From Isoetes taiwanensis (Eukaryota > Streptophyta > Lycopodiopsida > Isoetales > Isoetaceae), in NCBI GenBank assembly GCA_021234155.1, contig JAJEKV010000113.1, positions 622,001-686,000 of the forward strand: a stretch of 64,000 nucleotides of DNA, given 5' to 3'. The notes beneath the pieces are model-generated. The model was not told the origin of the DNA. It searched no databases and saw only the letters and a list, made by a program, of their open reading frames with translations. Below are positions 39,720 through 49,638 of the stretch, in pieces. Positions within the stretch are counted from its first letter, which is position 1. Every line of letters begins with the position of its first letter. The translations under genes and the position numbers were made by a program.

Positions 39720-40344
39720 GTATAAAGCTTTACTTCAGGCAATTCGAGATGGACCTCCTATTCGAGATGAACATGCTAGTATTGCATGTGATGAAACTTC
39801 TGAAGCCGCTTTCTCTACAGGAACTGTTGTTTCCATGACTGTTGATTCAGGTGCCACACAACATATGACATTCCATAAGCACTGGTTAAAGAATTATCGC
39901 CCACTTTCAGTCCAAAAGCTTGTATTTCTTGGTGATAACACAAATCATGAGGTCAAAGGCATTGGAGATCTTCATATTGATACTCCTAATGGGATACAAG
40001 TCTTGCGTGGTATTTTACATGTTCCTGGTTTGCGCCGCAATCTTGTTTCAGTCTCTAGACTTGCAGATCTTGGCTTGATCATTCAGTTTGATAGACGGGG
40101 ATGTAAATTTATTCAAGATGGATGTGTACTTGGAGTTGCCCCTCGAGAAGGTCATCTCTATGAGTTTAGGTTGACCGATGATTTTGTGAATCTTATGACT
40201 GCCAGTGGAGATGAATCGAGTACATTGTGGCATCGTCGTTTTGCACATGTGAACTTCCAATATTTATTGGACATGGCCTCTGATAGAATCGTGGATGGTT
40301 TATCATTGAGTAGCACTGCATCTATGGGTGTATGTGAGGCATGA
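39720..40344 (+). pseudogene. pol: Copia A protease and integrase N-terminus
   Basis: The frame that ends at 40344 contains the aspartic protease motif VDSGATQHM at about 39841 and the typical VFLGDNTNHEVKGIG-like follow-up, then the pre-integrase zinc domain with LWHRRFAHVNF at about 40225. A TGA at 40342-40344 replaces the expected Cys of the HHCC finger (VCEA-stop-TVGKQH). Copia protease releases the mature proteins. The frame continues past the stop into the integrase core. Confidence 0.85.
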
Positions 40345-40968
40345 ACCGTTGGAAAGCAACATCGTCGTCCTTTCAATGTGAAAGGCAAACTTGCAACACA
40401 GCTTTTGGAGCTTGTGCATGCTGATATATGTGGCCCACTACCTTATGCTTTGAGTGGTGCGCGATATTTCATCTTATTTGTGGATGATTTTTCTCGTAGA
40501 GCTTTTGTGTATTTTATCTCTACGAAGTCCCAAGTCTTCATCAAATTTCAAGTGTTCAAAAATATGGTGGAGACTCAGACTGGCAAAGTGATCCAGAGAT
40601 TACGTACTGACAATGGTGGAGAATTTACTTCTGCTCAATTCAAGTGTTTTTGTGAAGAGCATGGTATAGTTCGTGAGCATACCATTCCTTATTCTCCTCA
40701 GCAAAATGGTGTTGCTGAGCGCAAGAATCGTACGATAATCAATGCTGTTCGATGTATGCTTATTCATGCTGGTTTGGATGTCATTTTGGGCAGAAGCTGT
40801 GGCTACTGCTGTTTATGTACAAAATCGAACGGTAAACTCTTCTCTAAAAGGCGTAACTCCTTTGCAATTATGGTCAGGAGTAAAACCAAATGTTCAAAAT
40901 TTGCGAGTTTTTGGTTGTTTAGCCTATGTTCATATTCCAAAAGAGAAGAGAATATCATGCTGCTTTAG
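40345..40968 (+). pseudogene. pol: Copia A integrase core
   Basis: Catalytic D, D and E are visible in HADICGPL (about 40417), LRTDNGGEF (about 40601) and GVAERKN (about 40710). A frameshift at about 40775 moves the rest to the frame at 40742-40975 (AVYVQNRTVNSSLKG, LRVFGCLAYVH). After IPKEKR the expected C-terminal region is missing and the RT lead-in DPVTVKEAMSSP follows in about 20 codons, so a deletion of several hundred bases is likely. Confidence 0.85.
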
Positions 40969-41147
40969 CTACTAGTGCAGATCCAGTTACAGTAAAAGAG
41001 GCTATGTCTTCGCCACAAGCTGAGACAAAGGTACTTGGGAGCTTGTTGAAATTCCTGAAGGACGAAAGCCAATTAAATGTAAATGGATCTTTCGCTCCAA
41101 GTACAAAGCAGATGGCTCGTTCGATAAGTTCAAAGCACGATTAGTTG

Positions 41148-41717
41148 CAGGGATAGGTTCAATACTGTATACGTTTTATACGTAATACGTATTTTTCGTT
41201 TGATACGGCACAAATTTGACGTTTAATACGTCAAAAATACGTCAAAAAAAATTTCCGGCGTCGAAAAATTTCTGCATGAAAACTTTTTCACAGTAAAACA
41301 AACCGGTTTAAACTTTACGCGAAAAAAAAAAAAAAATTTTTTTTTTTTAATTATTATTGCGGTGACCCTCGCCTGGCGTGCCACATTGAATTGTGCCATG
41401 CCGAGGGTGGGTGTCATTGCTGACGCGAAAATAAATAAATAAAAATTTTTTTTTTTTGATTTTTTTTTTCGAATTTTTTTCACGTCTAAACGCTTTACGC
41501 TGAATCGTTTTCGTTTTAAAAGCGGAAGGTTTCACTTTTTTTCTTTTTTTTTTTTTTTTTGAATTTTAAACCGAAACAAGGTTTTCGGGTTTAAACTAAT
41601 TTTTTTTTCCGGCCGGCGAGTATTAAATACGAAAAATACATATTTTTCCCAAAAATACGTATTTTTGGACTTTATACGTCTGAAAAAATAATTTCATACG
41701 TACAGAACCTATCCCTG
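41148..41717. mobile_element. hAT-like non-autonomous element 1, 570 bp
   Basis: Starts CAGGGATAGGTTC and ends GAACCTATCCCTG, a perfect 13-bp inverted pair. The 8-bp ATTAGTTG is duplicated exactly at 41140-41147 and 41718-41725. CAGGG ends and an 8-bp TSD define the hAT superfamily. The interior is T-rich with many ATACGTATTTTT-like subterminal motifs in both orientations, as hAT transposases need, and no coding capacity. Confidence 0.93.
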
Positions 41718-42396
41718 ATTAGTTGCGAAAGGATACTCGCAAGTGGCTGGAATCGATTATGAGGAAACGTTCTCACCTGTTGTTCGTCTCACTAGTTTTA
41801 GAGTGTTGCTAGCATTTGCTACTCAATATGGTTTGTTTGTACATCAAATGGATGTCAAAACTGCGTTTCTCAATGGAGATCTTAGTGAAGAAATCTACAT
41901 GAGTCAACCAGAAGGTTTTGAAGTACGTGGCAATGAAAGACTCGTTTGCCGCTTGCGAAAGGCTTTATATGGTCTACGACAAGCCTCTAGAGCCTGGTAT
42001 GTGAAAATGAACTCTTATCTTATTTCTGACGGATTTCTACCAAGTTCTGCAGATTCCAATGTGTATCTTAAGAGAAATCAAGAACACTTTGTAGTGATTG
42101 CACTTTATGTGGATGATACTATCTTGATATCTAATAACCTCGAATACTTACAAGCAGTCAAGAGGAGACTATCTTCTGCATTTGAGATGGTTGACATGGG
42201 GGAAATACACTCATGTTTAGGTATTCAAGTCAAACGAGATAAAGACAAAGGTTTGCTTCGACTCTCACAGTCTAAGTACATTGAGACACTTCTTGAGAAA
42301 TTTGGGTTACTTTCTGCTAAAGAGCAACCTACTCCATTGCCGGTCGGTTCCATGAAAACAAGAATGTTGAAGAGGCAGTGTCCAGTAACTTATAAG

Positions 42397-43203
42397 CAGG
42401 GAAAAAATTAAGCATACTATATATTTTTTCATAAAAAATGGTTTGGCTATTTTTTAGAATTTTATAGTATTTTATGGTATACATTTGGCTAAAGTTATTA
42501 TTATCATTATATTTGTATGTATTTAGACTTGGCGAAACTTTTGAATTAAGTACTAAAAACTATCATTTGGCTATTTTTTCTGATTGGAAAAAGTAAAAAA
42601 TATATATTCTATAGCTTTAGATATGTTTACGATTACAAATAATAATCAACAATCAAGGAACATACAATAATATTAAAAAGCTTTTAACAGAAGCTCACAA
42701 CATAGCTTATAACATCCATAGTCTGAACTACATTCAATGCAATGACATATCAAATTGCACTTGTCTCTAACCCTTAAAGGAAGATATTATGCAACCAAAT
42801 TGGGCATCTAGAGGGATATATTAACCATCTCTTATAATTCTTTTTTTAAGATACATATATATGGTATATGTAATAGAAATTCATAGTTTGAAAAACTACT
42901 AGCACTGATGATGGTGGTAGGTGGAGATGTGTAAAAGTCTATAATAGAATTTATTTTTGTTTGGCTATTAATGATTTAATATATAATTATTGTAATATAA
43001 ACAAAGGCCAATCCCTTTTTCTTTAAGGAAAATGGGGGAAATAGTTTGGCTAATCCTAAAAAAATAATGGATTACTTGTTTTAACTATGGCTATTTTTTA
43101 TTTTTTTCAAAGAAATCTCCCTTCATTAAAATCGCCGCAAAAATTGTCTGGACCCCCTAAAAAATCGCCATTTGGCTATTAATAGCCACTAATTTTTTCC
43201 ATG
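42397..43203. mobile_element. hAT-like non-autonomous element 2, 807 bp
   Basis: Starts CAGGGAAAAAATTA and ends TAATTTTTTCCATG (13 of 14 matching when inverted). The 8-bp flank is CTTATAAG on the left (42389-42396) and CTTATGAG on the right (43204-43211), one mismatch. TTTGGCTATT-type motifs recur throughout. No transposase is visible. Confidence 0.87.
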
Positions 43204-43550
43204 CTTATGAGGATCAGCGAGAAATGCAGAAGTGTCCTTATGCAAGTCTTGTAGGAGCTCTTATGTATGTTTCAAATGCAACTAGACTAGATATTAGTTA
43301 CGCTGCCAATACTCTTGGTCAATTCATGACTAATCCTGGCAAAGAACATTGGCATAATGCTAAGCGTGTTTTGAGATATCTTAAGAGCACTATTAATTAT
43401 GCTATCACATATAGTAAGCAGACAGGTTTGAATGCTTTCAGGTTGCTTGGATACACAGATGCAGATTGGGGTGATTGTCCAGACACATATAGATCAACAA
43501 GTGGTTGCTGTTTTTTTTTTAGGAAAATCTCTGGTGTCTTGGATGAGTAA

Positions 43551-43627
43551 GAAGCAACGATGTGTTTCACTTTCTACTGCTGAAGCAGAATATATTGTTG
43601 CATCTTTGGCAAGCCGCGAACTTGTTT
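43551..43627 (+). pseudogene. pol: Copia A RNase H, part 1
   Basis: SKKQRCVSLSTAEAEYIVAS starts just after a T-run frameshift at 43508-43517 and stops at ASRELV where the L1 is inserted. Part 2 lies at 47753-48055. Confidence 0.88.
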
Positions 43628-43782
43628 TTTTTTTTTTTTGAAGGACGACAAGCTTTATTCACCAAGCAAGAACAAGAACAACATAAAATGCAAAGACAGG
43701 ATTATAACCCCAGTGGACAAACCGATCCAACTGAGCCCCACCACCTGCCTATGCAAAAGAATGAATCTGAAGGTAAGTATGC

Positions 43783-44665
43783 TGATACGCTTTAAGGGAA
43801 AAGCTTAAAGACGTGTCTACCTTGAACCACAGTTTTACAGACGAGATTTAAAGGATAACAATCTTTATATATGAACAATGGCTTTGGTTTCCACAACCAA
43901 TGGATTTGGGCATCCAGTTACCACCCAAACGGATCCAGATAGAACTAAAGGCAATTTCCAAGGGAATTTAGAATAAGAGGAATTGATCCAGGCCTATTCT
44001 CCCTTCAAAGACAGATCAAACCAATTTACAAATGATTATGGGCTCAATCTCAACCACCAAGGAATAGACTCAATACAATCTTAGGCTTAACCGAAAGCCG
44101 ATATCCCTGGCGATCCGGCCCGCTGAATGAAGCGGACCCGAAGCCTGGCTGTAATATCTTCGATCAATCGGAGGTAAGCGAGGTCGGACCGGAGCGAGCA
44201 CCCCAAGATCAAGTTCTTCTTTGCCGAATTGGGGAGGCGGTATAGTCGGAATGCGGGATTAAACTGCGGATCTGGGATACCAGTCCGAGTTGCCGCCGTG
44301 CTCCTAATCTGGCCGTTGCTGGTTGTTATAGCCCAGTTGGGCCTTTTGTTGCTAAAAGGTCGTCGCGTTTGCTATTTTCATCTCCTCCTGTTCCGTCCAT
44401 TTTTAAGGTAAGTCTATTTCGATCCACCCCTTTTTATTACGTAAATAGTCAATCCCAAAACTGCGTGAACACATTTCCCCTTTTCCTTAAGATAGGATAT
44501 TTTCCTTATCTCTTAAAAATATCCCCCTTTCTAATGGTTGATTGAAATAATATCTTGCCCCATGTTCCTTGGTATCTTGCCCTTGTAACCATTGTTTTTC
44601 AAAATACCCCATTGCCTTAGTTATTTTCTTCTCTGGACCACACCCCCTAGCATGCCCCCGTATCA
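43783..44665 (-). repeat. 3' LTR of the gag-only element
   Basis: Aligns with 46380-47265 almost throughout; most differences are small indels in the segment 44090-44290. High identity points to recent insertion. Confidence 0.95.
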
Positions 44666-44769
44666 ATCCATCCCTTCTTAATGAAGATCGTCCGCGATCT
44701 TGCAAAGACGCTCCAGTGGGCCCATCCCTTCTTTAAGGCGTTTGCCCCATACGTCTGAAGGTTCTGCAA

Positions 44770-44940
44770 ATAATATGCGCGTACTTCCACAGTACGATAT
44801 TTCTTTGTACCTCCACGGCACATTACTATCGTTTGTACCTCCGCGGTACTAGTTGATAGTATCTCCACGATACATTTATATTTTTCGTACCTCCACGGTA
44901 CTACTTAATTTCGTACCTCCACGGTACTAATGTAATTTTG
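44770..44940. repeat. Array of short GTAC palindromes in the gag-only element
   Basis: Six units of the form GTACCTCCACGGTAC, with variants, lie at about 44779, 44810, 44835, 44857, 44887 and 44913, about 25-30 bases apart. Each is an imperfect palindrome (GTACC...GGTAC). They sit between the gag stop and the 3' LTR. Confidence 0.85.
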
Positions 44941-45118
44941 TTAGGCCTATTGCGCAATAACAACAATTACCCTCTTCCAAAAATTACATCTAATGCACCA
45001 TGCTTTCATAATAATTTAATTTTTATTCCACATAAAAATCAAATATTACAAACCAAATCAAATCAAACCTTACAAATCTTATCCTAAAGAAATGTAAATT
45101 TTTTTACGATTTTTTTTT

Positions 45119-46342
45119 TTACCCCATAGTTCCAATTTGGAGCCATCTCCGTTCTTTGGCTATAGTCTTTGCCCGTTCCTCACCTTTCTTCCGATCTTCA
45201 GCAGCTTTAGAGGTCTCAGGCACATCCTCCACGGGCTTGGGACCTTCAATAGCATGCATTTCTACAACCACGGGCTTGGGACCTTCAATAGCATGTATTG
45301 GTACAACCTTTTGAGGTTTAGATGGTTCCACTTTTGTGATTCCCCCTTCCCTAAACGGGCAATCCCTTAGGAAATGATTTCCTCCGCATCTATAGCATCC
45401 ACCTTTTGGTTCCTTAATTTCCTTCCGCAGTCTAATTTGACTTCCCTCCTCACGCTTCCTTTCGGAACCATTACCATTGCCATTATTTCTCTTCCTCTTA
45501 GAGTTCTTGGAAGAATCCTTACTTCCGTTTTTTTCTTTGCTACTCTTTTTGTCCTCATGATCTGAAGTTTCCTCATCCCAAATATCAAACTTCCTAGACT
45601 TTGGATCTAGTTTCCGCTCCACTGCGGATGCTAGTTTTATGGCTTCATTTAAATCTTTTGGGAAAAATATTTCCATTTCCGCATAAATATCATCCCTACA
45701 TCCGCTGACATATTTTCTTAGAAGCTCTTTCCCATCCAAATTCCTTATTAATGCTGCTAAATGAGTGAATTTGGAAGTATAAGACTGAATACTCTCAGTC
45801 TCCCCCTGTTTCAGACGATCCCATTCCCTGCGTAACTCACTGTGATAGTTGGAGGGTAAATAATGTGCTTCAAAAGCCGTTTTGAAACCTTCCCAATTAA
45901 TGATCCTGGGATCACACTCTCGTCTGCCTTGCCACCATGCTTGAGCTTGATCTTTCAAATAAGTGTCCATGGCTTGCAGCCTTTCCACATCTGTTGCCTG
46001 CACTCGTTCAAAGAACTTTTCCCATTGGCTGATAAAGCTAACAACCTTGACAGGCTTTGTCTTTCCCCCTTTGAAAGACGCCATATCCGCTTTCTCTAAC
46101 CATTTTCTCAGCTTAGGTGGCGGTGGAGGATTTACTGGAGGAGGACCATTAGGCAAAGGAGGTTGCGAAGGTTGCTGATAAATATCAGGAAGGAAGCGGT
46201 ACAGAATAGCCAACAATTCCACTTGCCTGTCATACTCCTGCTGGCTACTAGGCATAGGCAATGCTGACTGAGATGCAATGTAACCAGCATTAGACAAGGC
46301 TTGCTGATACTGCGCTTCAGTAACATTGAAGCGTTGGGCCAT
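45119..46342 (-). CDS. gag: Intact Gag of the gag-only element
   Basis: A 407-residue frame without stops, starting 24 bases after the PBS. Residues 55-76 are proline-rich. Residues about 100-215 hold the Ty3-type Retrotrans_gag core (QWEKFFERV, QAQAWWQG, WEGFKTAFEAHYLP, ESIQSYTSKFTHLAAL). A Lys/Asn/Ser-rich basic linker follows, then one CCHC knuckle CYRCGGNHFLRDC at 316-328. HAIEGPKPV is repeated at about 350 and 363. The protein would assemble particles around RNA. Its preservation while all pol functions are absent suggests selection on, or very recent copying of, gag. The gag type is Ty3/Gypsy-like, although it sits inside a Copia element. Confidence 0.93.
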   Translation of the reverse strand: MAQRFNVTEAQYQQALSNAGYIASQSALPMPSSQQEYDRQVELLAILYRFLPDIYQQPSQPPLPNGPPPVNPPPPPKLRKWLEKADMASFKGGKTKPVKVVSFISQWEKFFERVQATDVERLQAMDTYLKDQAQAWWQGRRECDPRIINWEGFKTAFEAHYLPSNYHSELRREWDRLKQGETESIQSYTSKFTHLAALIRNLDGKELLRKYVSGCRDDIYAEMEIFFPKDLNEAIKLASAVERKLDPKSRKFDIWDEETSDHEDKKSSKEKNGSKDSSKNSKRKRNNGNGNGSERKREEGSQIRLRKEIKEPKGGCYRCGGNHFLRDCPFREGGITKVEPSKPQKVVPIHAIEGPKPVVVEMHAIEGPKPVEDVPETSKAAEDRKKGEERAKTIAKERRWLQIGTMG

Positions 46343-46365
46343 TGATCAGATCTGAGGATCAACTC

Positions 46366-46377
46366 GCTCTGATACCA
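46366..46377 (-). other. Primer-binding site of the gag-only element
   Basis: On the minus strand TGGTATCAGAGC, two bases from the LTR: a perfect initiator tRNA-Met site. Confidence 0.92.
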
Positions 46378-46379
46378 CT

Positions 46380-47265
46380 TGATACGCTTTAAGGGAAAAG
46401 CTTAAAGACGTGTCTACCTTGAACCACAGTTTTACAGACGAGATTTAAAGGATAACAATCTTTATATATGAACAATGGCTTTGGTTTCCACAACCAATGG
46501 ATTTGGGCATCCAGTTACCACCCAAACGGATCCAGATAGAACTAAAGGCAATTTCCAAGGGAATTTAGAATAAGAGGAATTGATCCAGGCCTATTCTCCC
46601 TTCAGCACAGGATCAAACCAATTTACAACAGTTATGGGCTCAATCTCAACCACCAAGGAATAGACTCAATACAATCTTAGGCTTAACCGAAAAGCCAGAT
46701 ATCCCCGGCGATCCGTAATGATGAACAGAAAGCAGACCCGAAGCCCCTACTGTAATATCTTCGGATCAATCGAGAGGTAAGCGGTGTCGGACCGGAGCGA
46801 GCACCCCAAGATCAAGTTCTTCTTTGCCCGGTCGGGGAGGCGTATAGTCGAATGCCGGATTCGCTGCGTGATGCTCTGGATACCAGTCCGAGTTGCCGCG
46901 GTTCCTAATCTGGCCGTTGCTGGTTGTTATAGCCCAGTTGGGCCTTTTGTTGCTAAAAGGTCGTCGCGTTTGCTATTTTCATCTCTCCTGTTCCGTCCAT
47001 TTTTAAGGTAAGTCTATTTCGATCCACCCCTTTTTATTACAGAAATAGCTGACCCAAAACCTGCGTGAACACATTTCCCCTTTTCCTTAAGATAGGATAT
47101 TTTCCTTATCTCTTAAAAATATCCCCCTTTCTAATGGTTGATTGAAATAATATCTTGCCCCATGTTCCTTGGTATCTTGCCCTTGTAACCATTGTTTTTC
47201 AAAATACCCCATTGCCTTAGTTATTTTCTTCTCTGGACCACACCCCCTAGCATGCCCCCGTATCA
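46380..47265 (-). repeat. 5' LTR of the gag-only element
   Basis: Upstream LTR in the element's orientation. See 43783-44665 for the partner. Confidence 0.95.
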
Positions 47266-47752
47266 TATGCCAGATCAGTACTTTCTTCTCTTGAGCAAGA
47301 GAAGAACAATTGTAAGCCATAACAATTTTATTTTGCTCCCACTGAAGAACAATCTCATCTGCAGTATCTACGCCCTTAAAAATAAACAACCTCCTTCTCT
47401 TCCAAATTGACCATAAAAGCCAGCCACATGCGAGATGAAAAGCTCGTTTCCGTAGTTTGGGCCAAGCATCAGGATAGATAGCAAGCAAAATTTGTTGGCT
47501 AGATCGAGACGTGCCAAATAGGGTCGACAACCAATACCATGCCTGCCGAAGCCGCTCACACAAGAAAAAACAATGCTCAATACTCTCAACCCTTTGCATG
47601 CATAAAGGACAGAGCTCTGAAATCCGATTATCCATTTTATGGACCAACCTGTTGACTCTGAGGCATCTATGGATCACTTGCCACTATAAAACTACTACTT
47701 TGGGATGAAGCAACTTATCCCATACCCATATCCAAACACTTTTCCATTGTGG
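47266..47752 (-). pseudogene. L1 ORF2 C-terminal zinc-binding RT domain
   Basis: On the minus strand: WDKLLHPKVVVL, VIHRCLRVNRLVHKMDNRIS, CPLCMQRVESIEHCFFLC and WLLWSIWKRRRLFIF, the C-terminal zinc finger of L1 ORF2 (zf-RVT). It is the 5'-truncated end of the L1 inserted in Copia A. One in-frame stop lies in the first section. It resembles the L1 at 18.5-20.6 kb in the WLLWSIW block and the 3' end. Confidence 0.85.
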
Positions 47753-48055
47753 CTTGTTTGGTTGCGACGCTTGTTAGAATGCTTAAGACAAGTTCAAGAT
47801 GGACCGAGTATACTTATGTGTGATAATCAAAGTGCTATAGCTTTATCAAAAGACGAAGTTCTGCATTCCAGATCCAAGCATATCGAGTTACATTATCATA
47901 AGGTTAAGCTTGAAGTTGCAAAGCGCGTACTGAAGTTGGAATATTGTCCAACTACAGCAATGGTTGCAGACATTTTCACTAAGCCTCTAGGTGAAAAGAG
48001 ACATCAAGACAATGTTAAAGCTCTTGGTGTCCTTGAGAATAAGCATAAATATTAG
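47753..48055 (+). pseudogene. pol: Copia A RNase H, part 2
   Basis: Continues the frame cut at 43627: WLRRLLECLRQVQDGPSI, CDNQSAIALSKDEVLHSRSK, IELHYHKVKLEVAK, ADIFTKPLG, stop. This is the C-terminal half of Copia RNase H and is itself undamaged. Confidence 0.92.
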
Positions 48056-48223
48056 AAGATTGTAGCACTCGGGTTTTTTCCTTTGTGACCACCAAAGGTT
48101 TTTTTCATCCAAGTGCGAGACCAAATTTGCAGGTGGGGAGATTATCTATGAGTTGCAATATTTGGCCTTCTTTCTTAGACACAATACTTTTCTATATCTT
48201 ATTTGGTGAAAGACTAAAGTCGC

Positions 48224-48231
48224 AGGTGGGG
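48224..48231 (+). other. Polypurine tract of Copia A
   Basis: AGGTGGGG directly before the right LTR. Confidence 0.85.
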
Positions 48232-48430
48232 TGTTAGCGAGGCTGCATATTCTTAGGCAGCGTGCCTTTATAAAAAGGCAACGTAGCTACTATTAGCTTT
48301 CACCTTTTTCCATAAAAATACCTTTTATGGTATCTATATATTGTAACATGATTCATTCAATACATGTGTCTTCTCTTGTAGTGCATATCTCTCTCACTTG
48401 TGTTTTCTTAGTAAACTAGCAAGTCCAACA
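48232..48430 (+). repeat. Right LTR of Copia A
   Basis: TGTTAGCGAGG to CCAACA, followed by the TSD GAAAC. Confidence 0.95.
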
Positions 48431-48542
48431 GAAACAACGACCATAGATGCAGCTTCGTTATTCTTGCCTGTTTTGGTGCTTTTTTTCTTCAGTGCCATAG
48501 ATTTGGCAGAAGCTTTGGGCTTGAATCTGGCTACAGCAAGAT
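48431..48542 (-). pseudogene. Possible minus-strand host exon cut by Copia A
   Basis: On the minus strand a frame follows TTTGTCTCACAG and reads LAVARFKPKASAKSMALKKK, then EAASMVVV up to the Copia junction. It is basic and has clean splice context. The RFKPKA motif is reminiscent of the N-terminus of plant TFIIIB subunit B'' (BDP1), but this is a weak resemblance. If real, Copia A landed in or next to a coding exon. Confidence 0.22.
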
Positions 48543-48661
48543 CTGTGAGACAAAAATCCAATGATGAACTTCGAAAATCAAACTAAAGGCAAAAGCATGC
48601 TACATACATCAAGATCTCCTCAAGAGCGAGTAAAAATTTGAGGTTGGATCAAAATTTCGTC

Positions 48662-48800
48662 GGAGAATTTGAATGACCATTAAATTTCTGAAGAAAATTT
48701 TCAGGTGACCTGGCGGTGCCACTCACGTCTCCGTCGCTCATGACCCGCCAGGTCACCTGAAAATTTCGTTCAGAAATTTGGAGGTCATTCAAATTACTCC
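48662..48800. repeat. 139-bp long hairpin (foldback element)
   Basis: GGAGAATTTGAATGACC at 48662 faces GGTCATTCAAATTACTCC at 48800. The inner arms TTTTCAGGTGACCTGGCGG and CCGCCAGGTCACCTGAAAA match perfectly around a loop of about 33 bases. Nearly the whole unit folds. It may be a MITE; no TSD was identified. Confidence 0.75.
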
Positions 48801-49638
48801 TTCCTTAATAATGGCATAATGAAAGGAGGTTTACATTGAAGCATTATTCCATAAGAATTAAATCAGGTAATGTGCTTTGGATTTTGTTGATGGATTTGCA
48901 GAGGACTCTGGCATCTACTTTACCTTCCTAAAAAACTTTCAAGTTTTGGTTGCACCTCTGGCTTCCCGGCTATGGCCAAAGCCTTTTCTTGGACACGACT
49001 TGGACTGCCAAAAATCCCTCGACCATCCTTTAGATTCACGATTTCTTGAGCTTTTTGATGAAGGAAAGGGAAGTGCCATACCTAGAACTTGTTACACAAC
49101 TCGCTATAGCGACATTTCTCATTTCCTTACCCACATTCTTTGTCAAAACTAGCTTCAAAATCTGGTGTTGAGGACTAAACTTTTTCTAATAAAAACCACA
49201 TACAAATCTATGCCAAAACAAGACCCTTGCAGTTTCTAATCAATCTTAGATCCACTGGAATAGAGCAGAGGGAATGGAAATTTGAACTTTCCATTCATTA
49301 CGCAAGGGAAACTCCGGCTCTCAAAGATCCCTCGGGAATATTCCCTCGATGGTGCCATCAAACTTTGGAACAACCAAAATGCACCTACAAGCTTTCGAAA
49401 CCAACAAACAAAGGCATTTTGGCAAATTTCCTTTGAAAATTATTGAAAATTATTTTTATAAGGACCGCAGATACTTTTTACAAAATTTTAAAAAACTTAT
49501 AATCAGAAATAGACTTTTATTCGACCCAAATTGTATATCTAAAAGGTGTATTTTTTTGACACCTTTTAATTTCTTAAAGGCATTAACTTTTTAAGACACA
49601 TATATACCTACAACGACACCTATATAAAAATAAAAAAC
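48801..49638. other. Intergenic DNA, no gene recognised
   Basis: A forward open frame at 48877-49152 lacks known motifs. Nothing else is supported. Confidence 0.35.

Larger units (their letters stand above)
40969..43550 (+). pseudogene. pol: Copia A reverse transcriptase, twice interrupted
   Basis: The N-terminal part (DPVTVKEAMSSP near 40982, CKWIFRSKYKADGSFDKFKA near 41082) stops at the hAT-like insertion and resumes at 41718 in frame: GIDYEETFSPVVR, KTAFLNGDL, LYGLRQASRAWY and the catalytic LYVDDTIL (about 42100). It stops again at the second hAT-like insertion (42397) and resumes at 43204 with CPYASLVGALMYV, DISYAANTLGQF and TDADWGDCPDTYRSTSG. Both interruptions are clean transposon insertions with 8-bp TSDs. 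Confidence 0.92.
43783..47265 (-). mobile_element. Gag-only LTR retrotransposon (TR-GAG type), 3.5 kb, perfect TSD
   Basis: Direct LTRs of 883 and 886 bp (43783-44665, 46380-47265) enclose one gag gene and nothing else. LTR ends are TGATACG and CGTATCA. TATGC is duplicated exactly at 43778-43782 and 47266-47270. A PBS and a purine tract lie in the right places for the minus orientation. No protease, RT or integrase is present. The structure matches published TR-GAG elements: short, non-autonomous, coding for Gag only and mobilised by enzymes from others. Confidence 0.93.
43628..47752 (-). mobile_element. 5'-truncated L1 in Copia A, itself split by a gag-only element
   Basis: On the minus strand the L1 ends in poly(A) (the T-run at 43628-43639) after CGTCCTTC, with AATAAA at 43654-43659. 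The other end, at 47752, enters the zinc-binding RT domain directly (WDKLLHPKVVVL), so about 630 bases of 3' L1 were inserted. CTTGTTT flanks it on both sides (43621-43627 and 47753-47759), and removal restores the Copia RNase H frame ELV/WLRRLL. The L1 is continuous across the gag-only element at 43783-47265. Confidence 0.9.
38628..48430 (+). mobile_element. Ty1/Copia retrotransposon A with perfect TSD and three insertions
   Basis: Short LTRs (186 and 199 bp) bound the element and the 5-bp duplication GAAAC flanks it perfectly (38623-38627 and 48431-48435). The domain order gag, protease, integrase, RT, RNase H is that of Copia. About 5.5 kb of the span is later insertions: a hAT-like element in the RT start (41148-41717), a second at the RT/RNase H boundary (42397-43203), and an L1 in RNase H (43628-47752) which itself carries a gag-only LTR element. 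Stops, frameshifts and a deletion after integrase make it non-autonomous. Confidence 0.95.

Noticed and set aside
44770-44940. CRISPR-like evenly spaced repeats
   Set aside because: Units are 15-bp palindromes with variable, very short spacers inside a plant LTR element; no cas genes and the wrong kind of genome.
48877-49152. 91-codon forward open frame as a small gene
   Set aside because: No motif, no splice or promoter context beyond chance.
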